A stretch of DNA of 64,000 bases from Streptomyces hygroscopicus (GTDB lineage Bacteria > Actinomycetota > Actinomycetes > Streptomycetales > Streptomycetaceae): positions 930,001 through 994,000 of the forward strand of contig CP018627.1 in the NCBI GenBank assembly GCA_002021875.1, read 5' to 3'. Numbering within the stretch: position 1 is the first letter of the stretch; each line of letters begins with the position of its first letter. The notes under the pieces are model-generated. The model was given only the letters and a program-made list of their open reading frames with translations. It was not told the DNA's origin and did not search any database. The position numbers were made by a program, and so were the translations under genes. Positions 18,516 through 27,626 of the stretch are shown here, piece by piece.

Positions 18516-21389
18516 CTAGGTCATCTGGCGCCGCACCAACTCGTGCAGCTTTCCGCCCGGGACGGCCATCAGCTCGGCCGGGGCGCCCTGCTCCACGATC
18601 CGGCCGTCCTCCATGACCAGCACGCGGTCGGCGTCCATGACGGTCGACAGCCGGTGCGCGATCACCAGCCGGCTGGCGTGGAGGCGGCGGGTGCTGTCGA
18701 TGACGATGCGCTGGGTCTCGTTGTCCAGGGCGCTGGTGGCCTCGTCGAAGAAGAGGACGCGCGGACGGCGGATCAGCGCCTGGGCGATCATCAGCCGCTG
18801 GCGCTGGCCGCCGGAGATGGCGCCGCTGCCGGAGATCATGGTCTGGAGCCCCATGGGCATCTGGCGGATGTCCTCGGCCAGGCCCGACAGTTCGGCGGCC
18901 TCCATGGCCTCCTCGGGGGTGAACGGCTCGGCACCGCGGATGCAGTCGAGCACCGTGCCGCCCAGGGGCTGGGCGTTCTGGAGGACCACCCCGCACTGGC
19001 GGCGCACGGCCGCCTGGTCGAGGGCGGCGAGGTCCTGGCCGTCGTAGAGCACACTGCCGGACACCGGCCGTTCGAAGCCGATGAGCAACCGCAGCAGGGT
19101 CGACTTGCCGCAGCCGCTCGGGCCGACGACAGCCACGAATTCGCCCGGCCGGATCTCCAGTGAGACATCGTCGAGCACCAGCGGGCCGTCGTCACCGTAG
19201 CGGAAGGTGAGGTTTCTGGCCCGGAGGTCACCGGAGAGCATCCCCGGCTGGGCACTGCCGCCGCGGACCTCGGGCGGCTCGTCCAGGATCGGCTTGACCT
19301 GCTCGAACATGGGCAACACCGCGACCACCGAGACCAGGGCGTTGGTGAGCTGCGTGAGGGAGGTGAGCAGCATGGTCACGGAGGTGTTGAAGGTCAGAAA
19401 GGCCCCCGCCGACATGCTGCCCCGTGCCGGACCGGCCAGCAGCATGAACACCGTGAGGGAGACCAGCGGAAGGTAGACGGCGTCCAGCACCTGGGTGAGG
19501 TTCTTGATGCGCCCGGTGCGCTGGTGCAGATCGCGGGAGTGGGCGAAGCCACGGGCCCAGGCCGCGTAGGCGAAGTTCTCGGCCGCGGCGACACGTAGCT
19601 TGGGCAGACCGCGCAGGGTCTGGAACGCCTGGTTGTTGAGCTTGTTCTCGCTCTCCACCAGCCGTCGCTGCCAGCGCACCTGCCACAGCCCCATCCCGAG
19701 GAAGACCCCGGAGACCACCAGCAGTACGGCGATCACCGCGAGCGCCAGGGAGGCGCTGTAGTACAGCAGCAGGGCGAGGTTCATCGCGCCCACGGTGCCG
19801 GCCTGGAGGACCGTCGGGGCGATCCCGGACAGCACCCTGCGCATGGTGCTGATGCCCATCGCCGCGCTGGCCAGCTCTCCGGTGGAGCGCTGGGCGAAGA
19901 AGGTGGTGGGCAGCCGCAGCAGCCGGTCCCACACCGCGGGCTGGAGGGTGGACTCCAGTCGCCCCTCGAGACGCAGCAGGGTCAGGTTCTGCAGCAGCAT
20001 GAAGGCGGCCGCGACGACGCTGGAGACGATCAGGGCCAGGGAGATCTGGACGATGGGGCTCTTCTCGGCGCGGGGCACGAAGCCGCCCAGCACCTGGCCG
20101 GTGGCGAGCGGCACCAGCGCGCCGAGCGCCACCGTCACCAGCCCGCCGATCAGGAGGTTGCGAACGTCCCCGGTGGCGCCGCGCACGCTGAAGCGCATCA
20201 GCCGCCACATCGTCATCGGGCGGTCGGGCAGCGGACGGTAGAACATCACGGCCCGCGGCTCGAATTCCTCCGCGTTGCCCCCGCCGACGCGGATCCGCAG
20301 GCCCGAGGCGGGGTTGACCGCCTCGTACCGGCCGCGCCGCCACAGCAGCGCCACCGGGGCCCCGGACTTGGCGCGGTAGCCCACCAGCGGTCCGGCGTCC
20401 TCCCGCCACCAGCCGCCCTCCAGCCGGACGGCGCGGGTGCGGATCCGGGCGTGGGCGGCGATGCGCTCCACCGGATCCGTACGGTCCTCGGTGGCGCGGC
20501 CCCTCGGCGGGTCGGGCAGGGTGATCCCGGCGGCCTCCGCCACCCGGCGGCACACCGCGTGCACCGCGTCGTCGGTGCTCTCCTCCGACGGCCGCCGCTC
20601 CCGCCGCTGCCCTCCGATGGAGGCGATCAGTGCCTGGTCGGCGCGGGTGCGCACGGCCTCACCGGCCCGGATACCGGCCGCGGTGCGGTCCGCGTGGGCC
20701 CGCTCCATGGTCTCGATCCAGCGGTCCACCGCGGTGCCGAGGCGGTACTGCTGGTTGACCATCCGCTGCCACAGCGCGCCGTCGATCAGCAGGTCACCGG
20801 CGGCCTGGGCGCTGTATTCGGCGCCGTAGCGCACGCTGCCGGGCGGCACCGGCAGCCAGAGCAGGTCCTCGTCGGCCGCCTCCGCCTCGGGCGCGGCCCC
20901 GCCGTCCAGCGGGGCCTGGAAGAGGACGCCGAGGCTGCGGCTCACCCCGAGCGCCACGGCGTGCTCCAGCGGGGTGGGCGGGGTGTCCTGGAATCCGCCG
21001 CCCCCGTAGGTGCCGTACGGGTCGTGGGTCTGGCCCGTGCCGTACGCGTCGTACGCCTCCGGACGGTACAGCTCGCGCAGCGGGATGCGGCGCACCAGGC
21101 AGTCCTGCGAGGGCCGGCCCAGCAGGGTGTGGCGTGGCCCCTCGACCGGGCCCGGGAGCGCGGCGCCCGTCTCCAGCCGGCCGAGGAAGTGCCACTGCCC
21201 CTCCTCCGCGGCGTCGACCGCGAACAGGTCCAGGGCTCCGCCGACGACGAGCCAGAGCACCTGCGGGCCCTCCAGCGGGAGGCTGCGCAGCCCGGCGCAG
21301 TCGACGGGCGTGCCGAGGGCGCCCAGCGCCTGGACCACCGCGTCGCCGCCGTCCGCGGCCACCGCCGCGGCCGGGTGAACGGACGCCAT
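18516..21389 (-). CDS. NHLP-type bacteriocin export ABC transporter, permease/ATPase (second exporter)
   Basis: 957 residues from ATG 21389, 1 bp after the stop of the peptidase-ABC gene. The N-terminal ~390 residues are a cyclic-nucleotide-binding-like sensor region (LWLVVGGALDLFAVD, WHFLGRLETGAALPG), as in the NHLM second exporter family. Transmembrane domain about 400-690 (NLLIGGLVTVALGALVPLATGQVLGGF, PTTFFAQRSTGELASAAMGI). Nucleotide-binding domain: Walker A GPSGCGKST, signature ISGGQRQRL, Walker B VLFFDEATSALD. There is no C39 peptidase. Such proteins always accompany a peptidase-containing partner in GG-leader peptide operons. Confidence 0.88.
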   Translation of the reverse strand: MASVHPAAAVAADGGDAVVQALGALGTPVDCAGLRSLPLEGPQVLWLVVGGALDLFAVDAAEEGQWHFLGRLETGAALPGPVEGPRHTLLGRPSQDCLVRRIPLRELYRPEAYDAYGTGQTHDPYGTYGGGGFQDTPPTPLEHAVALGVSRSLGVLFQAPLDGGAAPEAEAADEDLLWLPVPPGSVRYGAEYSAQAAGDLLIDGALWQRMVNQQYRLGTAVDRWIETMERAHADRTAAGIRAGEAVRTRADQALIASIGGQRRERRPSEESTDDAVHAVCRRVAEAAGITLPDPPRGRATEDRTDPVERIAAHARIRTRAVRLEGGWWREDAGPLVGYRAKSGAPVALLWRRGRYEAVNPASGLRIRVGGGNAEEFEPRAVMFYRPLPDRPMTMWRLMRFSVRGATGDVRNLLIGGLVTVALGALVPLATGQVLGGFVPRAEKSPIVQISLALIVSSVVAAAFMLLQNLTLLRLEGRLESTLQPAVWDRLLRLPTTFFAQRSTGELASAAMGISTMRRVLSGIAPTVLQAGTVGAMNLALLLYYSASLALAVIAVLLVVSGVFLGMGLWQVRWQRRLVESENKLNNQAFQTLRGLPKLRVAAAENFAYAAWARGFAHSRDLHQRTGRIKNLTQVLDAVYLPLVSLTVFMLLAGPARGSMSAGAFLTFNTSVTMLLTSLTQLTNALVSVVAVLPMFEQVKPILDEPPEVRGGSAQPGMLSGDLRARNLTFRYGDDGPLVLDDVSLEIRPGEFVAVVGPSGCGKSTLLRLLIGFERPVSGSVLYDGQDLAALDQAAVRRQCGVVLQNAQPLGGTVLDCIRGAEPFTPEEAMEAAELSGLAEDIRQMPMGLQTMISGSGAISGGQRQRLMIAQALIRRPRVLFFDEATSALDNETQRIVIDSTRRLHASRLVIAHRLSTVMDADRVLVMEDGRIVEQGAPAELMAVPGGKLHELVRRQMT

Positions 21390-21390
21390 G

Positions 21391-23673
21391 TCAGTGCTCC
21401 TTCATCAGCTCGGCGTACGGCCCTCCGGCGGCGGCGAGGTCCTCGTGCCGTCCGCGTTCGACGACCGTGCCGCGGTTCAGGACGAGGATCTCGTCGCTGT
21501 CCCGCACGGTGCTGAGCCGGTGGGCGATCACCACACACGCACAGCCGCGGCGGCGCAGGTTGTCCATGACGATCTGCTCGGTGCGCGCGTCCAGGGCGCT
21601 GGTGACCTCGTCCAGGACCAGCACGCTGGGGCGGCGCACCAGGGCGCGGGCGATCTCCAGCCGCTGCCGCTGGCCGCCGGAGAAGTTGCGGCCGTCCTGC
21701 TCCACCCGGCAGTGGATCCCCTCCGGGCGCCGTGTGATCACATCGTCGTAGAGCGCGGCGTCCCGCAGGGCCTCCACCACCGCCTCGTCCGGGATCGACG
21801 GGTCCCACAGCGCCACGTTGTCCCGCACCGTGCCCTCGAACAGGAAGACGTCCTGATCGACGAAGGAGACCGAGGCGGCCAGCGCACCGCGGGGGATGTC
21901 CTCCAGGCGCTGTCCGTCGACGCGGATGACCCCCTCCCAGGGGGCGTAGAGGCCGGAGACGAGCCGGGAGACGGTGGACTTGCCGCTGCCGGAGGCGCCG
22001 ACCAGCGCCACCTGGCGGCCGGGGCCGACGGAGAGCGAGAAGTCGCGCAGCAGCGGTTCGTCCAGCGGGCTGTAGCCGAAGGTGATGTTCTCCAGTGTCA
22101 CCTGCCCGGTCAGCCGGCGGGTGTCCTCGCGCGGCTCGTCGCGGGTGTAGAGGGAGTCCACCGGGAAGTTCTCCACGTCCTTGAGCCGGGTCACATCGGC
22201 GGAGAAGTCCTGGATGCGTCCGGCCACTCCGTTGAGCCGGGTGATGGGCGCGGTGAAGCGGGTCACCAGCGCCTGGAAGGCCACCAGCAGACCGATGGAG
22301 ATATGGCCCTCGACGGCCCGCAGCCCGCCGATCCAGAGAATGAGGGCGCTGTTGAGCGTGGCGAGGGTGGGGGCGACCACGGCCAGTGCGGCGCTGGGCA
22401 CGCCGAGGCGCTGCTGCTCCTCCAGGGTGATGGCGTGCTGTCCGGCCCAGCGGCGGAAGTAGCCGGTCTCCCCGCCGGTGGCCTTCACCGTCTCGATGAG
22501 CTGGAGACCGGTGTACGAGGTGGTGGTCAGCCGCGCGGTGTCGGCCCGCAGCTTCTGGGTCCTGGTGGCCCGCAGCCGCACCACCACCCGTATCGCCACC
22601 ACGTTGAGCAGCGCCAACCCGACGCCGACGAGGGTGAGTTGGGGGTCGTAGGTCCACAGCAGAAAGGCGTAGAGCACCACGACGATCCCGTCCACGGCCG
22701 CGGCGGCCAGATCGCGGGCGAGCGTTTCGGCGACGGTGTCGTTGGAGCGCAGCCGCTGGACCAGGTCGGCCGGGCTGCGCTGGGCGAAGAAGGTGACGGG
22801 CAGCCGCAGCAGATGCCGCAGGAACCGCGCGCTGCTGAGGGTGGAGGAGATGATGCGTCCGCGCAGCAGGTTCGCCTGCTGGACGCCGGTCAGTACGGCG
22901 GTGAGCACCACCGCCACGGCCATGGACGCGAACAGCGGCTCCAGCGTCGAATCCTGGCCGCCGATCAGGAAGGTGTCGATGAAGGTGCGGCTGAGCGCCG
23001 GGACCGCGGCCCCCACCGCCACCAGCAACAGGCTGGCCAGCAGCGAGGCCAGCAGGGTGCCCGTGGTGCCGCGCATGCGCGGCGGCAGGGCGCCCATTAC
23101 CCCGGGACGGCGCCCGCCCCGGCGGAAGGAGTCCTCGGGTTCGAGGACCAGGACCACACCGGTGAAGCTGGTGTCGAACTCCTCGACGGGGACGAAACGG
23201 CGCCCCTTGTCGGGGTCGTTGATGTGGACGCCGCGCTTGCCGAACCGCCGCCCCATGCCGTCGTAGACGACGTAGTGGTTGAACTCCCAGAACAGGATCG
23301 CCGGGGCCCTGACCTCCGCGAGGGCCTCGGGCTCCATCTGCATGCCCTTGGCGCGCAGACCGTAGCTCCGGGCGGCCTTGAGCAGATTGCTGGCGCGCGA
23401 TCCGTCCCGGGAGACACCGCAGGCGATCCGCAGCTCCTCCAACGGCACATGGCGCCCGTAGTGGCCGAGCACCATGGCGAGTGAGGCCGCACCGCACTCC
23501 AGGGCCTCCATCTGGAGCACGGTGGGGGTGCGCACGGTCCGGCGCCGGGTCTTCCTCGGCCCGGCTCCGCCACGTGGGGCGCGGCGCCGTCCGCGGGCCG
23601 GCTGGGGGCGGCGCGCTCCGCTGCTTCCGGCGGGTGCGGGCCGGGGCGGTCCGCCCTGGTTGGTCGCGGTCAC
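21391..23673 (-). CDS. Peptidase-containing ABC transporter (C39, PCAT; NHLP type)
   Basis: 760 residues from GTG 23673; an in-frame TTG at 23685 is less likely because the GTG overlaps the adaptor's TGA (GTGA). After a 45-residue Arg/Pro-rich lead, the C39 protease: Cys60 in LECGAASLAMVL, His in FNHYVVYDG, Asp in INDPDKGRR. It should cut precursors after a double glycine. Six-helix membrane domain about 165-440, with LLRLPVTFFAQRSPADLVQRL. ATPase: GASGSGKST, FSGGQRQRLEIARAL, VLVLDEVTSALD. It cleaves and exports the small GG-leader peptide encoded just upstream. Middle gene of a compact operon. Confidence 0.92.
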   Translation of the reverse strand: MTATNQGGPPRPAPAGSSGARRPQPARGRRRAPRGGAGPRKTRRRTVRTPTVLQMEALECGAASLAMVLGHYGRHVPLEELRIACGVSRDGSRASNLLKAARSYGLRAKGMQMEPEALAEVRAPAILFWEFNHYVVYDGMGRRFGKRGVHINDPDKGRRFVPVEEFDTSFTGVVLVLEPEDSFRRGGRRPGVMGALPPRMRGTTGTLLASLLASLLLVAVGAAVPALSRTFIDTFLIGGQDSTLEPLFASMAVAVVLTAVLTGVQQANLLRGRIISSTLSSARFLRHLLRLPVTFFAQRSPADLVQRLRSNDTVAETLARDLAAAAVDGIVVVLYAFLLWTYDPQLTLVGVGLALLNVVAIRVVVRLRATRTQKLRADTARLTTTSYTGLQLIETVKATGGETGYFRRWAGQHAITLEEQQRLGVPSAALAVVAPTLATLNSALILWIGGLRAVEGHISIGLLVAFQALVTRFTAPITRLNGVAGRIQDFSADVTRLKDVENFPVDSLYTRDEPREDTRRLTGQVTLENITFGYSPLDEPLLRDFSLSVGPGRQVALVGASGSGKSTVSRLVSGLYAPWEGVIRVDGQRLEDIPRGALAASVSFVDQDVFLFEGTVRDNVALWDPSIPDEAVVEALRDAALYDDVITRRPEGIHCRVEQDGRNFSGGQRQRLEIARALVRRPSVLVLDEVTSALDARTEQIVMDNLRRRGCACVVIAHRLSTVRDSDEILVLNRGTVVERGRHEDLAAAGGPYAELMKEH

Positions 23674-24476
23674 GGGAGCAGCCAATCGCTGGGATGTTGG
23701 TCGGCCAGATGGACGGTGCCGCTGGTCAGGGTCATGGAGCCGAGGGCGAACGGCGGGCCTTCGGGGGACGACCAGCGGTAGCCGGAGCGGGTGCCGGAGC
23801 TGCGCTTGAGGCGCACCTGGACGGCGACCGGCGGGCCGTGCTTCGAGAACTCCTCGCCGAGTTGCTCACTGCCGAGGTAGGAGCCGATCTGCTGGCTCGA
23901 CTGGGCGGTCCGGCCGACGGCCCGCACTTCACCGCGGAGCACACCGTAGGTCTGCGTGGGCGCCGACTGCACACTGAGGTCGACCGACGCGCCCGGCCGC
24001 ACCGAGGCCGCCCGGTCCGCGGGTATGTACAGGGTCGCGACCAGGGGATCGCCGGAGTGGCCGACCCGCTCCACGGAGGCGACGTTGGCGCCGGTGTTCA
24101 GCACGGAGCCGATCGAGGCGGTGAGGGTGGTGAGCCGGCCGCCCGCGATGGTGCGCACGACCGTGGTGCCACGGGTGGTGCGGACCTTCAGCAGTGGTGC
24201 GCCCGCCGGGAGGGTGCTGCCCTCCCGGGCGAGGACGGAGGTCACCTGGCCGGCGATCGGGCTCTGCAGCACATAGCTGCCCTGGCCGTGGGTGAGGATC
24301 CCGGTGGCATCAAGGGTGTTGGACACGGTGCCGGTGACGGCCCATACGGCGGCACCGGCCATGACCGCCATCGTGACCGCCAGCGCCAGCCATCCCTGGG
24401 GGCGGGCATAGCGCACCGGCAGGTCGATGTCCTCTGCCGACTGCAGCTTGGAGAGGGCCTGCTGGCGGAACTGCAC
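23670..24476 (-). CDS. HlyD-like membrane fusion/adaptor protein of the NHLP exporter
   Basis: 268 residues from GTG 24476 with GAGGAAAG upstream. A short cytoplasmic start (QFRQQALSKLQSAEDIDLPVRY, the NHLM HlyD opening) leads to one membrane helix (GWLALAVTMAVMAGAAVWAVTG). Then a lipoyl/barrel-sandwich: GQGSYVLQSPIAGQVTSVLAREGSTLPAGAPLLKV, and a C-terminal beta domain (VATLYIPADRAASVRPG). The coiled-coil hairpin of Gram-negative HlyD is absent, as usual for this short family. It bridges the ABC exporter to the cell surface. Confidence 0.87.
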   Translation of the reverse strand: MQFRQQALSKLQSAEDIDLPVRYARPQGWLALAVTMAVMAGAAVWAVTGTVSNTLDATGILTHGQGSYVLQSPIAGQVTSVLAREGSTLPAGAPLLKVRTTRGTTVVRTIAGGRLTTLTASIGSVLNTGANVASVERVGHSGDPLVATLYIPADRAASVRPGASVDLSVQSAPTQTYGVLRGEVRAVGRTAQSSQQIGSYLGSEQLGEEFSKHGPPVAVQVRLKRSSGTRSGYRWSSPEGPPFALGSMTLTSGTVHLADQHPSDWLLP

Positions 24477-24531
24477 GAGAGTCTTTCCTCAGCCGCGAAG
24501 GGAGTGATCAAAGGGGGCCGCGGACCGCCGA

Positions 24532-24560
24532 GTGCCCCGGACCAGGCGGGCCCGGGGCAC
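24532..24560 (-). terminator. Intercistronic stem-loop between precursor and exporter genes
   Basis: GTGCCCCGG (24532-24540) pairs with CCGGGGCAC (24552-24560) around an 11-nt loop, in the 104-bp gap between the precursor stop and the HlyD start. It has no T-run, so it may act as a partial terminator or RNA-stabilising end that gives much more precursor than exporter mRNA. Confidence 0.5.
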
Positions 24561-24580
24561 AGGGGAGCGGTAAATCAGCC

Positions 24581-24799
24581 TCAGAGGGTGCCGACGACCC
24601 CACCGACGATGCCGGTGGTGTTCAGGCCGGTGAGACCGTCAACCGTGCCGGTGACGGTGCCGAGGGCGCCGGTCACCGGGCCGGTGACCGAGTCGACGGT
24701 GCCGAGGACGTCGCCCACGGGGCTGCCGATCCCGCCCGCCACGTTGTCCAGCTCGGCGTCGGAGATCTCCTGGGTCGCGACCTTGGGCGCGTTGTTCAT
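24581..24799 (-). CDS. GG-leader precursor peptide, cysteine-free Gly/Thr/Val core
   Basis: 72 residues from ATG 24799, with AAGGGAG 8 bp upstream. The frame is open to 24973, but nothing before this start has peptide character. Leader: MNNAPKVATQEISDAELDNV ending AGG, the classic ELDNVAGG double-glycine cleavage site. The 49-residue core starts GIGSPVGDVL and contains two related halves (LGTVDSVTGPVTG and LGTVTGTVDGLTG), then TGIVGGVVGTL. It has no Cys, no aromatic residue and no Lys or Arg, only three Asp. Without cysteine it cannot form lanthionines or sactionines; Thr dehydration alone would need an enzyme that is not here. It is therefore probably an unmodified exported peptide: a class II-like bacteriocin or a surface-active/amyloid-like peptide. 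Confidence 0.82.
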   Translation of the reverse strand: MNNAPKVATQEISDAELDNVAGGIGSPVGDVLGTVDSVTGPVTGALGTVTGTVDGLTGLNTTGIVGGVVGTL

Positions 24800-25263
24800 T
24801 GTTGCGTCTCCCTTGGGTGAACGTCTCGTTGAGCTTGCAACAGCGCACGGGAACCGAGGGGAATCAGCTCCCGCGGCATGGTCACGGGATGCCCGGAGGA
24901 CACCGGGCTCCGTGAAATGCCTGAACGCGGAAGGGATGTAACCACGGGGCCCGCCACGCGGCGAATCACCCACGGTCCGGAACCGGGCATTCCGCCACTT
25001 TCAGATCACACGGCGGACACATTCGCACACCTCGCCGACGCCATTCCCTCACAGAAAGGCCACCGACCTCACGTGGCATCGCATCCCTCGGGCGATGCGA
25101 CGCGCGTCATTTCGGGTCGGACCGCCGGGGCCGGGGCCGAGGTGGCGCATGAGCCGGGTGGCACACATGGCGTCTGTGTAACAGGTGTGCCGATCGCTTG
25201 AAGACCGGGCGGACAGGGCCGCATGCGAGGACGTGGCGGCACGGGAATGCGACATGTGCGACT
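24800..25263. other. Leader/promoter region of the peptide-export operon; no gene seen
   Basis: 464 bp between the precursor start and the GST stop. ORFs across it lack family resemblance and good ribosome binding sites. The promoter for the leftward export operon must lie here, but I could not place convincing hexamers. Confidence 0.5.
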
Positions 25264-26292
25264 TCAGACCGCCCGGCCCGCCTGCGGTACCACCTCGCCG
25301 TCCGGCACCGGTCCGGGTGCGGTGCCGTCGCCGAACGGGCGCCCGCCCAGTTCCGCACGGTGATGCGGGGTCAGCCAGCCGGAGAGGTCGGGGCCGAGCG
25401 GGACGATGCCGGTGGGGTTGATGTCGGTGTGCACCCGGTAGTAGTGGCGCTTGATGTGGTCGAAGTCGACGGTGTCCCCGAAACCCGGTGTCTGGAAGAG
25501 GTCACGGACGTAAGCCCACAGCACCGGGTCCTCGCTGAGCTTGTTGCGGTTGCACTTGAAGTGGCCGTGGTAGACGGCGTCGAAGCGGACCAGCGTGGTG
25601 AACAGCCGGATGTCGGCCTCGGTGATGGTGTCGCCGACCAGATAGCGACGCGTGGACAGCCGCTCCGACAGCTCGTCCAGGCGGGCGAAGAGACGTCGGT
25701 ACGCGTCGTCGTAGGTGTCCTGGTGCTCGGCGAAGCCCGCCCGGTACACACCGTTGTTCACATCGCGGTAGACCCCCTCCGCCACGTCGTCGATCTCGTC
25801 GCGGTGCTCCTCGGGGTACAGGTCCGGGGCGCCCTCGCGCTGGAGGGCGGTCCATTCGGTGGCGAGGTCCAGGGTGATCCGGTGGAAGTCGTTGGTGACC
25901 AGCGCTCCACTGGGGACGTCCACGACCGCGGGCACACTCACCCCGCCCGGATAGCCGGTCTCGCGGGCGTCGTACGCCTCACTGAGGAAGGCGATGCCCA
26001 GCACCGGGTCCCGGTCCCCCGGGTCCAGGGTGAAGCGCCAGCTGCGCTCGTCCTGGATGGGATCGGTGATGGCCAGCGAGAGGGCCGGCTCCAGGCCGAG
26101 CAGCCGCCGTGAGATCAGCGCCCGGCTCGCCCACGGGCAGGCCCGGCTGGCCACCAGCCGATAGCGCCCGGCCTCCACCGGCCAGCCGTCCCGGCCGTCG
26201 GCGGTGATCCGGTCGGCGAAGTGCGGCCCGGATCGGCGGAACTCCTTGCGCTCGCTGGGTGTCTCCTGGTCAGCGGTGTTCAACGGGACCAC
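25264..26292 (-). CDS. Xi-class glutathione S-transferase-like (quinone-conjugate reductase)
   Basis: 342 residues from GTG 26292 with AAGGTGGTAG upstream. Thioredoxin-like N-terminal domain with the Xi-class catalytic motif SRACPWASR (Cys52); LVTNDFHRITLDL follows, and the all-helical C-terminal domain holds RYLVGDTITEADIRLFTTLVRFDAVYHGHFKCN. These enzymes (YqjG/ECM4) reduce glutathionyl-hydroquinones, releasing the thiol. Streptomycetes use mycothiol, so the physiological thiol here may be mycothiol; that is inference. Monocistronic. Confidence 0.88.
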   Translation of the reverse strand: MVPLNTADQETPSERKEFRRSGPHFADRITADGRDGWPVEAGRYRLVASRACPWASRALISRRLLGLEPALSLAITDPIQDERSWRFTLDPGDRDPVLGIAFLSEAYDARETGYPGGVSVPAVVDVPSGALVTNDFHRITLDLATEWTALQREGAPDLYPEEHRDEIDDVAEGVYRDVNNGVYRAGFAEHQDTYDDAYRRLFARLDELSERLSTRRYLVGDTITEADIRLFTTLVRFDAVYHGHFKCNRNKLSEDPVLWAYVRDLFQTPGFGDTVDFDHIKRHYYRVHTDINPTGIVPLGPDLSGWLTPHHRAELGGRPFGDGTAPGPVPDGEVVPQAGRAV

Positions 26293-26488
26293 CTACCACC
26301 TTCCGAAGCGGGAACCGTCGTGCACGGTCCATGTCACGGGTTGCCCTCCGAGGCTTCTGCGCCACGGATGACACCTACTCGGTTCCACGCCCCGGGAAGG
26401 GGTATTCCTCACGGATCGGACAGGGTGGCGCTACGGGGGCGCACCAGCGTTCAAGACCGGAGGCGAGGCCGGGGGCCAGGGTCGGGGC

Positions 26489-27448
26489 ATGCCTGAGAAC
26501 AAGGGCTGGAAGAGCCCGTATCTCCTGCTCACGATCACGATGCTGCTGTGGGGCAGCGCCTTCTCCAGTTCCAAGTCGGTGGTCGCCCAGATGCCGCACA
26601 CCGTGGCGGCGCTGCTGCGCTTCGGCGGCGGGGCGGTCGCCCTGCTGGCGGCCGTGGCGCTCTTCGGCAGACCGGCCGCCCCGGCTTCCTCGCGCGGTGG
26701 CGGGCGGGCCGCGCTCGCGGGTCTCCTGGGGGTCTTCGCCTACAACGGCTTCTTCTTCTGGGGGCTGTCGCTGGCGCCCTCGCTCGACGCGGGAATCCTC
26801 ATCCCCGTCCTGAGCCCGGTGCTCACCAGCGCCTTTCTGCTGGTCACCGGCCGTGACCGGCCCTCAGGCGCACGGCTGGCGGGGCTCGCGCTCGGGCTCG
26901 CCGGGGCAGTGGTGTTCTTCTTCGGCGCGGGCGGCAGCGCGCACGGCGGCGCCACCCGGCTGACGGGCGATCTGCTCTATCTGCTCAGCGCGGTGTGCTG
27001 GGCCGCGTTCACGCTCATCGGGCCCCGGGTGCTGGCCGGTGTCGATCCGCTGCGCGCCACGACCTACGCGACGTGTGCCGGGGCGGTGCTGCTGGGGGCG
27101 CTCGCCGTACCCGATCTCGGCGATACGCACTGGAGTGAGCTGCCGGCCGGCCTCTGGCTGAACGTGGTGTTCCTCGCCATCGGCCCGGCCGCCATCGCCA
27201 ATCTCCTCTACTACCGGGGAGTGGGCGCGGTGGGTCCCGCGTCGGCGTCCTTGATGATGTTCATGGTCCCGGTGATCAACACCGTGTGCGCCATGCTCTT
27301 CCTTGGCGAGTCCTTCGGCGGTCTGCAGGCGCTGGGCGCCCTGGTGCTGCTGTCGGGTGCGGTGCTCGCCGTCACCCGGGGACGTGGACCGGCACGTCCC
27401 CGAGCGAGTACCGCGCCCACCGCGGGAAAGAAGCCCTCGGAGCTGTGA
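26489..27448 (+). CDS. EamA/DMT-superfamily permease (RhaT/YdcZ-like 10-TM)
   Basis: 319 residues from ATG 26489. Two EamA repeats of about five helices each: YLLLTITMLLWGSAFSSSKSVV starts the first and GDLLYLLSAVCWAAFTLIGPRVL the second. The C-terminal repeat has YYRGVGAVGPASASLMMFMVPVINTVCAMLFLGE, the usual EamA ending. It moves small metabolites (amino acids, sugars, nucleosides) across the membrane; no substrate can be read off. It stands alone between the GST and the PucR-like regulator. Confidence 0.87.
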   Translation: MPENKGWKSPYLLLTITMLLWGSAFSSSKSVVAQMPHTVAALLRFGGGAVALLAAVALFGRPAAPASSRGGGRAALAGLLGVFAYNGFFFWGLSLAPSLDAGILIPVLSPVLTSAFLLVTGRDRPSGARLAGLALGLAGAVVFFFGAGGSAHGGATRLTGDLLYLLSAVCWAAFTLIGPRVLAGVDPLRATTYATCAGAVLLGALAVPDLGDTHWSELPAGLWLNVVFLAIGPAAIANLLYYRGVGAVGPASASLMMFMVPVINTVCAMLFLGESFGGLQALGALVLLSGAVLAVTRGRGPARPRASTAPTAGKKPSEL

Positions 27449-27464
27449 GGCACCGTACGGCGCC

Positions 27465-27498
27465 GGTCTGCATCACTCCCCTCGTGGTGATGCAGACC
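27465..27498 (+). terminator. Perfect 12-bp stem terminator after the EamA gene
   Basis: GGTCTGCATCAC (27465-27476) pairs with GTGATGCAGACC (27487-27498) over a 10-nt loop, 16 bp after the permease stop. Further on, a 14-bp direct repeat GTGCACGGTGCGCA (27581-27594 and 27612-27625) abuts the 3' end of the next gene; I cannot assign it. Confidence 0.75.
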
Positions 27499-27626
27499 GA
27501 CGTCACGCTGGGAGGCGAGGCTTCGTTCCCGCGCTGCGCGGCAGGAGTGACGGTAAAGCGGATCACCGGGGCGGGCAACGGTGCACGGTGCGCATCGCGC
27601 GCCCGCGATATGTGCACGGTGCGCAG

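Noticed and set aside
21388..23484. 698-codon rightward ORF opposite the C39-ABC exporter
   Set aside because: Antisense shadow with no domain likeness; the C39/ABC motifs on the minus strand are unambiguous.
24581..24973. 130-residue version of the precursor peptide
   Set aside because: The first 58 codons lack any leader character and the ATG at 24799 has an ideal AAGGGAG site.
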